A stretch of 64,000 nucleotides of DNA, taken from the NCBI RefSeq assembly GCF_020229735.1, contig NZ_CP083459.1, positions 124,001 to 188,000 on the forward strand, in the 5' to 3' direction. The notes beneath the pieces are model-generated. The model did not search any database, was not told the origin of the DNA, and worked only from the letters and a program-made list of their open reading frames with translations. This stretch comes from Deinococcus taeanensis (GTDB taxonomy: Bacteria; Deinococcota; Deinococci; Deinococcales; Deinococcaceae). Shown here piece after piece: positions 57,706 through 64,000 of this stretch (its first letter is position 1; every line of letters starts with the position of its first letter). The position numbers and the translations under genes were made by a program.

Positions 57706-58631
57706 CCTTCACGTCAGCCGATGACGCCGTCCTCCCCCTCCTGACCTCCGAAGCATTCGCTGACAGCGGCCTGTGGTCCTTTCTCAACGACGCCGCCAGC
57801 GCGCCTCTCACCGAGCGGCTCGTGCAGGCCCTGACCCGCTGCGGCATCGACGTCTGCCCCGGCGCCGCCGCCCCGGTCATGGGCTTCGACCTGTTCGGCA
57901 GTAGCCCGGCTGACGCCCCCCCCGAGCACCCCTCCCGCGAGGACGCCCTGCACGCCGCGGCCACCTACGCCGCCCGGCGTGCCCGGGACCAGCGCCTCCG
58001 GGCGGTCGGGCCGGTCGGCGACCAGCAGGGCCTGCCGTACTGGCTGAGCGACACCCGCAACCCTGAGGACGCCGTGCTGTGCTGGCTGGCGCACCTGGCA
58101 GACCTCGACGACCGCTGCGCGCACCTGCGCGCCCACAACGAACCGTGGGGCGGCGCCAACAGCCTGTTCGTCACGCCCATGCAGGAGACGTGCATCGAGG
58201 ACGTGGAACGCACCCTCCAGGTGATGGGCCTGCAGACGTCCATTCCCGCCCTGGTGCAACGCCAGACGAGCGTGTGCCTGCTGTCCGAGCATGCTGACCT
58301 GCTGGTGTGCGACCTGTACGGGCAGATGGTGCTGCGGACCGGCAACGAGCTGCGTGTCCTGCCCGGCCCCGGCTACGCCCTGCTCACCAGTCACGCGGTG
58401 GACCACGCCACCCTGTTCGCGCTCCCACAGGCGCAGTGGGCCCCGGACGACCTCGACGCCCGGACCCTGACCTGGCACCGCATGCGCGGCCACTGGCCTG
58501 AGTGGGCGGTGCCCGGCTGGTGGGTGGCGGCGCCCACCGCCCACAGTGAGGCCCTCGTGCGCCACCAGGGCGACCCGTTCGGGCCGTTCCTGCGCTGCCC
58601 CGCCCCGCCTGAGGGCTGGCCCGCCTCGTAA
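57702..58631 (+). CDS. Hypothetical protein of the replicon cluster
   Basis: A 309-residue soluble protein from a GTG overlapping the preceding stop by 4 bases. It has the segments DDAVLPLLTSEAFADSGLWS, EDAVLCWLAHLADLDDRCAH, TCIEDVERTLQVMGLQTSIP, HADLLVCDLYGQMVLRTGNE and TLTWHRMRGHWPEWAVPGWW. No catalytic motif or family is recognised. Translational coupling to the zinc-knuckle protein suggests a joint role. Confidence 0.6.
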   Translation: MTFTSADDAVLPLLTSEAFADSGLWSFLNDAASAPLTERLVQALTRCGIDVCPGAAAPVMGFDLFGSSPADAPPEHPSREDALHAAATYAARRARDQRLRAVGPVGDQQGLPYWLSDTRNPEDAVLCWLAHLADLDDRCAHLRAHNEPWGGANSLFVTPMQETCIEDVERTLQVMGLQTSIPALVQRQTSVCLLSEHADLLVCDLYGQMVLRTGNELRVLPGPGYALLTSHAVDHATLFALPQAQWAPDDLDARTLTWHRMRGHWPEWAVPGWWVAAPTAHSEALVRHQGDPFGPFLRCPAPPEGWPAS

Positions 58632-58671
58632 GCCGGGCCGCCACCCACCCGCATTCCACACTGGACGACAT

Positions 58672-59196
58672 ATGGACCTCAAAGCGCCGCCCGGCGAAAT
58701 CACCGCCAACCTCGAACATCCTGAGCAGATCCGTACGGCGATTCACGCCTACCTCAACCAGAACCCTGCCGTCGCCCACCTGTACCGCACGCTGCTGCAA
58801 GAGCGCGACGCCAGCCGCACCACGCTGCTGCTGTTCACCATCGCCGTCACCCTCGGGTACCCCACCGACCACGTGCTCGAACTGGTGCTTGCCGACCTTG
58901 ACGACCACTATCAGAAGACCGTCGGTATGCTGCCGGACAACCCGGTGACGGAACTGATTCTGGAAGATGCCACGCTGCGCAGCCGCGACCACAAGGTGAT
59001 CTTGCGCGGGCGGATCACGCACGTGACCGAGCACGGCGCGCCCAGTGCCTACGAGGCCGGGCAGGAGTTCGAAGGCACCATCAGTTCCACCAGCCAGGGG
59101 CGGTACGTGCTGCACACGCCGCTGCGGACCTACCAGGCGCATGTCCGGGTGGATGACAAACCCCCGGGCGGCAAGCGCGGCAAAACGAAACACTGA
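58672..59196 (+). CDS. Hypothetical protein of the replicon cluster
   Basis: A 174-residue protein. The N-terminal half is helical (RTAIHAYLNQNPAVAHLYRT, TTLLLFTIAVTLGYPTDHVL). The C-terminal half is a beta-barrel-like unit (ATLRSRDHKVILRGRITHVT, EFEGTISSTSQGRYVLHTPL) that ends in a basic tail (PPGGKRGKTKH). ATG follows ACACTGGACGACAT. Unknown function; the basic tail would suit nucleic-acid contact. Confidence 0.6.
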   Translation: MDLKAPPGEITANLEHPEQIRTAIHAYLNQNPAVAHLYRTLLQERDASRTTLLLFTIAVTLGYPTDHVLELVLADLDDHYQKTVGMLPDNPVTELILEDATLRSRDHKVILRGRITHVTEHGAPSAYEAGQEFEGTISSTSQGRYVLHTPLRTYQAHVRVDDKPPGGKRGKTKH

Positions 59197-59247
59197 CCAG
59201 TGGCCCCCCTCACCCGGGGGCCAGTGCCTTGCTCAGGAGCACCCGCT

Positions 59248-59706
59248 ATGACTGATCCCACCGCCCGTCCGACGCCGGCGTCCACTCCGGCCCCCACCAT
59301 CCGTGATCTGCGCGGCACGGCCCTCGCCGCCCTCGCCCTGTGCGCCCTGCGCACCTGGGGCCGTCATGAGTCGAAAGACGCCCTGCTCGCGCGACTGCCG
59401 GAAGACCAGCGCCTCGCGGTGATGGCCTGGTGGATGGACGGCCAGACCAAGAACGGGTCATTTGTGCAGTGGCACGTCAACGGTCTGTCCGGACACGCCC
59501 CGTCGCTCGCGGCCTACTACGCGGGGAAAGGTCCCCACGCCGACCAGGTGGCGCAGGTGCTGCGCGCCGTTCACGCCCAGTTCCAGGCGCCCGCTGGCCC
59601 CGATGTCACGGCCTTGCACGCCTTGAGCGGCACGTACTTTGGCGTGGCCGATCAGGCCATCGACGAACTCAGTGCTCACCTGACCGGCTCTGAACGCTCC
59701 GCGTGA
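59248..59706 (+). CDS. Hypothetical protein of the replicon cluster
   Basis: A 152-residue protein, ATG with CTCAGGAGCACC upstream. A Thr/Pro-rich N-terminal tail precedes a helical domain (TALAALALCALRTWGRHESK, DALLARLPEDQRLAVMAWWM, LAAYYAGKGPHADQVAQVLR, DQAIDELSAHLTG). No family recognised. Confidence 0.55.
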   Translation: MTDPTARPTPASTPAPTIRDLRGTALAALALCALRTWGRHESKDALLARLPEDQRLAVMAWWMDGQTKNGSFVQWHVNGLSGHAPSLAAYYAGKGPHADQVAQVLRAVHAQFQAPAGPDVTALHALSGTYFGVADQAIDELSAHLTGSERSA

Positions 59707-59816
59707 GCAGGGGTGGCTGACCACCGGCGCAACCACCCACCCACCGCGAGACTAGAAGCGGTTCTGTCCTGACCCTGCAGGTGCGTCCTGCGAACCCGCC
59801 CCACTGGAGACCACCC

Positions 59817-60401
59817 ATGACCACCGTATCGACGAACCCTGCGCTGCTCGCCCCCCTGGACCTGCTGCCCCCCGACCCGGTGGACGGGCAGACCTACCGC
59901 CTGCCCGGCATCAGCGCCGCGGTGGCCCTGCGCGGCAACGTGGGCCGCCTGATCACCCTCGGGGAAGCAACCGGGCGCGGTGTGGGCGGCAGCGTGCTGA
60001 ACATCCGCCGTCATCACGGGCGCGTTGAAGTGCAAATCGGCCAGCAGTGGTTCATGCTCGAACGCCGGGACGTGCAGCTCGCCCTGAAATCGCTGCACGC
60101 CGTGGCCCTGTCGGCCCCGCCCCTGCGCGGCGAGCATGAACTCGCGCCGCTCCTTACCCCTGCCTATCACGATCCGGCCGGGCGTGGGGAAGGCTGGTGG
60201 CTGACGGCCGTGTGCGCCCAGGACCACTGGGCTGGCCGCGTGCGCACTGTCACGGTGGACCTGCGGGTCACGCAGAGTGGCGAGAGCTTTCCTGCCCGGC
60301 GTGTGCTGACGTTTTTTCCTGAGCCGCCCCACTCACCGGCCCGCTACGAGGCGCACACGCCCGAGCACCAGCGGGTTCTCGACGCCCTGGGTCTGCCCTA
60401 G
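59817..60401 (+). CDS. Paralogue A of a two-member hypothetical family
   Basis: A 194-residue protein. LLAPLDLLPPDPVDGQTYRL, PGISAAVALRGNVGRLITLG and VLNIRRHHGRVEVQIGQQWF align along the whole length with the product of 61075-61677. Both also share PLLTPAYHD/PMLTPCYHE, G-W-W and R-V-T-Q-S-G-E-S-F/F-T-R-G-S-E-S-F. ATG follows CCACTGGAGACCACCC. Between the two paralogues lies a receiver-domain gene on the opposite strand. Function unknown. Confidence 0.6.
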   Translation: MTTVSTNPALLAPLDLLPPDPVDGQTYRLPGISAAVALRGNVGRLITLGEATGRGVGGSVLNIRRHHGRVEVQIGQQWFMLERRDVQLALKSLHAVALSAPPLRGEHELAPLLTPAYHDPAGRGEGWWLTAVCAQDHWAGRVRTVTVDLRVTQSGESFPARRVLTFFPEPPHSPARYEAHTPEHQRVLDALGLP

Positions 60402-60475
60402 GCGCGCACGCACACTGGCGCATGTTCCGTGGTGTACGGTGGCAGCGCAAGCTTTTCCCGGAAGGCCTTCGCTCG

Positions 60476-60859
60476 TCAGTGTGTGAGCTGTTCGATCAGG
60501 GCCGTAAACGCGCCCAGTTCAAACGGTTTGGCCAGGAAGGCGTCGGCCACGCCGGGCGCCAGGTCCGCTTGGGCGGTGGCCGCACTCATGACCAGTACCC
60601 GCGTGCGCGACCGGTCGATGAGCGGGAGCAGTTCCAGACCACTGCCGCTGGGCAGGTTGACGTCCAGCACCACGAGTGCCGGCGTGGTTGCCGCCAGCAC
60701 CGTCCGGGCGTCGCCCAGATCGTCACATTCAATCAAGGGCCAGCCTTCGCGCCGCAGCAGAAAGCGTTGCAGGGACCGCATCGCGCCGCCGTCCTCCACC
60801 AGGAGAATGGGCGCCGTGTCGCGCAGGGGCGCGGTGGGGATCATGGTCGGGGTGGTCAT
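60476..60859 (-). CDS. Stand-alone response regulator receiver domain
   Basis: A 127-residue single-domain receiver. ATG at 60859 follows AGGAGTGCTGCC. Motifs: acidic pair in PILLVEDGGAMRSLQRFLLR, the phospho-acceptor Asp in TPALVVLDVNLPSGSGLELL, Ser in TRVLVMSAATAQADL and Lys in ADAFLAKPFELGAFTALI. No output domain. No histidine kinase is encoded nearby, so it probably acts on a partner protein. It is inserted, antisense, between two paralogous plus-strand genes. Confidence 0.85.
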   Translation of the reverse strand: MTTPTMIPTAPLRDTAPILLVEDGGAMRSLQRFLLRREGWPLIECDDLGDARTVLAATTPALVVLDVNLPSGSGLELLPLIDRSRTRVLVMSAATAQADLAPGVADAFLAKPFELGAFTALIEQLTH

Positions 60860-61074
60860 GGCAGCACTCCTCTGAATGGGGGGGGACGGCGGCGCAGGCC
60901 CCCCGCCGACTGGCCTGGGGGTGTGCCCTGCCGTTGTACCAGCGGCGGTCTGACACGTTTGTCGCACCAGCACGACATGAGGGGCGGGGGACATGCCGCG
61001 GTTCCAACCACCCGCGCGCACGGATAATGCCTGCAGGCGGGCGCGATCGCGCGTACCCTGCTTCAGGAGAACCA

Positions 61075-61677
61075 ATGACCATCTTTGAGAACTTCAACCC
61101 CACCCTGCTCGCGCCACTGAACCTGATTCCCGACGAGCCCCACGACGGCCAGGTCTACCGCGTGCCCGGGCTGAGTGCGGCGGTCGCCATGCAAGGCGGC
61201 ATCGGCCGGCTGGTCACGCTGGGGTCCACCTGGTCCGACCGGTACCACACCGTGCTGAACGTCCGCCGTTCCCTCAACGAACTGGAAGTCGAACTGCAGG
61301 GCCAGTGGGCCACGCTCTCGAGCGCCGCGGTGCACCTGGCCATCCACGCGCTGCACCCCCTCCGGCTGCGCGCCCCACACCTCGACGGGGACCTGGAGAC
61401 CGCACCGATGCTCACCCCCTGCTACCACGAAGTGGGGGACAAGGGCCTCGGGTGGTGGACGGCGAACACCAGCACCCACCAGTCCACCCTGGGGGACACC
61501 ACCATCGTGACCTGCGACGTCGTGTTCACGCGGGGCAGTGAGTCGTTCAAGGCCATCTCGCACCTGACCATCACCCCGGAAGAGCCGTTCCATCACTACA
61601 CGTACACCACCGACAGCAAGGCCGGGCGCGCGGTGATCAAAAGCCTAACCGACAGTCTCAGCTCCCAGAACATCTAA
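61075..61677 (+). CDS. Paralogue B of a two-member hypothetical family
   Basis: A 200-residue protein, ATG at 61075 with TTCAGGAGAACC upstream. PTLLAPLNLIPDEPHDGQVY, RVPGLSAAVAMQGGIGRLVT and VLNVRRSLNELEVELQGQWA match paralogue A at roughly every second or third residue. The C-terminus differs (EPFHHYTYTTDSKAGRAVIK, SLTDSLSSQNI). It ends just before a strong terminator. Confidence 0.6.
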   Translation: MTIFENFNPTLLAPLNLIPDEPHDGQVYRVPGLSAAVAMQGGIGRLVTLGSTWSDRYHTVLNVRRSLNELEVELQGQWATLSSAAVHLAIHALHPLRLRAPHLDGDLETAPMLTPCYHEVGDKGLGWWTANTSTHQSTLGDTTIVTCDVVFTRGSESFKAISHLTITPEEPFHHYTYTTDSKAGRAVIKSLTDSLSSQNI

Positions 61678-61725
61678 CTGGATACGGTTGACCGCCCGTG
61701 AATACCGCGCTATGGTAGAGAAATC

Positions 61726-61753
61726 AAGGCGACCTCCGGGGTCGCCTTTTTTC
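61726..61753 (+). terminator. Rho-independent terminator after paralogue B
   Basis: AAGGCGACC (61726-61734) and GGTCGCCTT (61740-61748) form a 9-bp stem with a 5-base loop, followed by TTTTCTC. It is 48 bp downstream of the stop codon. A textbook intrinsic terminator for the plus strand. Confidence 0.85.
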
Positions 61754-61754
61754 T

Positions 61755-61883
61755 CTTGGCGAGGACGACACGCCCGGCCTGTACGAGCGGCTGCCGGTCG
61801 TGCTGACGGCACACGAGCCGTTTGCGACGCTGCTTACTGAACTCGCCGTGGATCTGGTGGGTGAACCCGGCGTTCCGGCCTGA
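61755..61883 (+). pseudogene. Orphan C-terminal tail upstream of dinB
   Basis: LGEDDTPGLYERLPVVLTAH and EPFATLLTELAVDLVGEPGV-P-A end in a stop (61881-61883), 51 bp before dinB. The frame is coding-like but has no start and begins right after the terminator's T-run. Probably the 3' end of a deleted gene. Confidence 0.35.
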
Positions 61884-61934
61884 GTTCACCTGACCTCACG
61901 GTCTGCGCGGCGGCGCGTCCGTAGTCTGAGAGGG

Positions 61935-63005
61935 ATGCGCAAGGTGGTGCATGTGGACGCGGACGCTTTTTTCGCCAGCGTGGAACTGCGGGATGACCCG
62001 AGTCTGCGCGGTAAGGCGGTCGCGGTCGCGTACCACGGCCCCCGCAGCGTGGTCACCACTGCGACCTATGAAGCGCGGCAGTACGGGGTGCGCAGCGCGT
62101 TGCCCTTACGAACCGCCCTGGCGCGCTGCCCGCACCTGATCGTGATTGAACCCCGCATGGACGCCTACCGCGAAGCCAGCCGGATCATTCAGGGGGTCTT
62201 TCACGAGTTCACTGACCTGGTCGAACCGCTGAGCCTGGATGAGGCCTATCTGGACGTCACCACCTCCAAGCGGGGCCCGCCCAGCGCCACCCTGATTGCT
62301 CAGGAGATCCGCCGCCTGGTCCGGGAACGGACCGGGGGCCTCACGGTCTCCGCCGGCGTCTCGTACAACAAACTGCTGGCCAAGCTCGGGTCCGGCATGA
62401 ACAAGCCCGACGGCCTCACAGTGATCCTTCCGGAGCAGGCTGACGCCCTGCTGGCCCGGCTGTCAGTGGGAGACTTCTACGGGATCGGACCCGTCACGGC
62501 CGGGAAGCTGGAACGCATGGGCATCAAGACGGGGGCGGACCTGCGCGCCCGGTCCCTGCCGGAACTCACGTCCGCGTTCGGCAGTCACGGGGCGCACATG
62601 TACGCGATTGCCCGCGGCATCGACGAGCGCCCCGTGGACCCGAGTGACGACCGCAAGAGTGTCGGCACCGAGGACACGTACGACACGGACCTGCGGACCC
62701 TCCCTGAGATGCTGGCCAAACTCCCGGGCCTCAGTGAACGCACCAGCCGCCACCTCACCCGGCATGGCCTGGCTGGCCGGGTGGTGGCCGTAAAAGTGAA
62801 GTTCGCCAACTTCGAGCTGCTCACCCGTCAGCAACGCCTCCCCGCCCCCGTGCAGGCGCCGGAAGAGATCGAACGGGTCGCGCGGCGCCTCCTCACCGCG
62901 GACCTGATCGGCGGCCGCGCCGTGCGGCTGCTGGGCGTGAGTGTCAGCGCCCTCCTCGACCCGCAGGGCCGGGACGTCGCGGTGCCGCTGTTCCGCCTGG
63001 TGTGA
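61935..63005 (+). CDS. dinB: DNA polymerase IV (Y family)
   Basis: A 356-residue translesion polymerase. Palm motif VVHVDADAFFASVELRDDP contains the first catalytic Asp and the steric-gate aromatic residue. SLDEAYLDVT supplies the Asp-Glu pair. NKLLAKLGSGMNKPDGLTVI is the conserved finger/palm segment, and the HhH thumb is FYGIGPVTAGKLERMGIKTG. The little-finger domain follows (VVAVKVKFANFELLTRQQRL). The C-terminus VAVPLFRLV resembles a beta-clamp-binding peptide (x-P-L-F). Full length and intact, it shares the replicon module with a dnaN gene, so the two products may work together. No LexA-type box was recognised upstream. Confidence 0.93.
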   Translation: MRKVVHVDADAFFASVELRDDPSLRGKAVAVAYHGPRSVVTTATYEARQYGVRSALPLRTALARCPHLIVIEPRMDAYREASRIIQGVFHEFTDLVEPLSLDEAYLDVTTSKRGPPSATLIAQEIRRLVRERTGGLTVSAGVSYNKLLAKLGSGMNKPDGLTVILPEQADALLARLSVGDFYGIGPVTAGKLERMGIKTGADLRARSLPELTSAFGSHGAHMYAIARGIDERPVDPSDDRKSVGTEDTYDTDLRTLPEMLAKLPGLSERTSRHLTRHGLAGRVVAVKVKFANFELLTRQQRLPAPVQAPEEIERVARRLLTADLIGGRAVRLLGVSVSALLDPQGRDVAVPLFRLV

Positions 63006-63013
63006 GGCCTGGC

Positions 63014-63949
63014 TCAGGCGGGGGTGCTCAGGCGCAGGTGCGTGCCCAGATCCATCCCGGCGACGCCCTGAAGCACCCGCAGGACGCTCACGAGCGGGCG
63101 CAGCAACTCGCGCTGCACCGCCTCGCGCTCCTCAGCTGTGCTCCAGGACGGTACGCCCATCATGATCTGCAGTCTGGCCAGGGCGTCAAGCAGGTCATGA
63201 TGCACGCAGGTGTCCGTCTCGGGGCGAGCCAAGTCGTCGAGGGTCGCGCTCACGCCCGGGTACAGGGCCTCCACGGCGTCCTCCAGGGCCTGCTGAGCCC
63301 GTTTGCCGAGCCTGCCGGCGCGGGTGGCCGGGAGCGTGGTGCCCAGGGCGGCCAGGAGGGCCACGCATACCATCACGCAGTGGCCGAGCTCCTCCACCTC
63401 CGGAGGGTCGCCCTCCAGGACCGTGCGGGTCAGAGCGCCCAGTTCAAACATCGCGTTCTGCTGACTCTCGAACAGCTCGACCTGATCCCCGCCGCTGACG
63501 TCCAGCAGGTGCATGGCCTGCGCGCAGGCGTCCTTGAGCGGCACGGGGCCGTCGCTCACCACCCGCACCTGGAAGGCGCGCCATCCTTCACCCGGAATGT
63601 ACAGCTCGGTCATCCCCTCCTCGCGCAGGTCCCTCAGGACCTCGGCGTGCAGCAGCGCCGCAGACGGCTGGACGTGCGGTTGCGCCCGCCAGGTGCCGTT
63701 CGGCGCTCGCCCGATCAGGACGCCGCCGTCGACGTCCGCGATGCGAGTGAGCAGCAGTTCCATCACGGCGGCATCGAAGGTCATGGGGCTCTGGTCGCGG
63801 TTTTTGAGGGTGGCAATGGCGGTCAGGAACGCCGCCTCGTCCTGGGCGTGGAAGAAGCGCACGTCGATTTCGCTCTGGTGCTGCGTGACGCAGGCAACGT
63901 CGCGCCCCGCGTGCGTGAGGGTCACGGTCCAACTGCTGGGCGTGAGCAT
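63014..63949 (-). CDS. Hypothetical protein
   Basis: A 311-residue soluble protein convergent with dinB (8 bp apart). N-terminal beta-rich part (SSWTVTLTHAGRDVACVTQH, IDVRFFHAQDEAAFLTAIAT), middle mixed part (GMTELYIPGEGWRAFQVRVV) and long helical C-terminal part (EELGHCVMVCVALLAALGTT, HHDLLDALARLQIMMGVPSW). No family or catalytic motif recognised. ATG at 63949. The 51 bases that follow to the window end show no complete feature. Confidence 0.65.
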   Translation of the reverse strand: MLTPSSWTVTLTHAGRDVACVTQHQSEIDVRFFHAQDEAAFLTAIATLKNRDQSPMTFDAAVMELLLTRIADVDGGVLIGRAPNGTWRAQPHVQPSAALLHAEVLRDLREEGMTELYIPGEGWRAFQVRVVSDGPVPLKDACAQAMHLLDVSGGDQVELFESQQNAMFELGALTRTVLEGDPPEVEELGHCVMVCVALLAALGTTLPATRAGRLGKRAQQALEDAVEALYPGVSATLDDLARPETDTCVHHDLLDALARLQIMMGVPSWSTAEEREAVQRELLRPLVSVLRVLQGVAGMDLGTHLRLSTPA

Positions 63950-64000
63950 ATGCCGCCCCGCACCGCGAATGCCGTAGGCCCCGGCGTGACCCTCCAGGGC

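Overview
The window is high-GC (C/G-rich third codon positions), and its gene content fits a Deinococcus-type accessory replicon (secondary chromosome or megaplasmid). No rRNA or tRNA gene and no CRISPR array was seen. The Deinococcus assignment is an inference from protein style: sugar-ABC/debranching operon, W-rich-repeat subtilases, a plasmid-type sliding clamp and a Gre-like factor. It was not tested by a database search.

Layout. 0.2-4.8 kb: a membrane protein of unknown function, a decayed VOC-family remnant, an FMN reductase with a MarR regulator sharing an operator-like sequence, and a frameshifted small gene. 4.8-14.9 kb: an IS graveyard (IS5, IS630, IS66, IS3 and IS4 remnants plus one intact IS5-type transposase) around an ABC exporter pair, a TetR/alpha-beta hydrolase divergon and a small nucleotide kinase-like protein. 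15-20.2 kb: small unknown genes, a CrtO-like acyltransferase, a GreA-family factor and a tyrosine recombinase with a striking inverted repeat upstream. 20.5-25 kb: a lipoprotein of sixteen 29-residue repeats and a protein with an internally duplicated core.

25.3-32.3 kb is one sugar-uptake operon: LacI regulator behind two palindromic operators, solute-binding protein, two permeases (one with a ~200-residue insertion) and a glycogen-debranching-type enzyme. It has no ATPase gene. 32.6-33.5 kb: an iron-siderophore type binding protein with a palindrome at its start. 34-39.5 kb: a winged-helix regulator with a degenerate receiver, next to a 1238-residue TPR/HD-GYP/TPR/GGDEF protein for c-di-GMP turnover. 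39.6-42.1 kb: two tandem secreted subtilases. 43.2-49.1 kb: a formate oxidation operon (fdhF, DUF1641 protein, fdhD, OFA-family MFS transporter and its 38-residue small subunit) ended by a terminator.

51-54.1 kb is a foreign, AT-richer island bounded by IS scraps. It carries a lipoprotein, an N-terminally truncated toxin domain and an overlapping candidate immunity gene. 54.2-64 kb looks like a replicon module: a second DnaN sliding clamp, a run of small unknown genes sharing a recurrent leader sequence, a stand-alone receiver protein between two paralogous genes, and a DinB polymerase IV.
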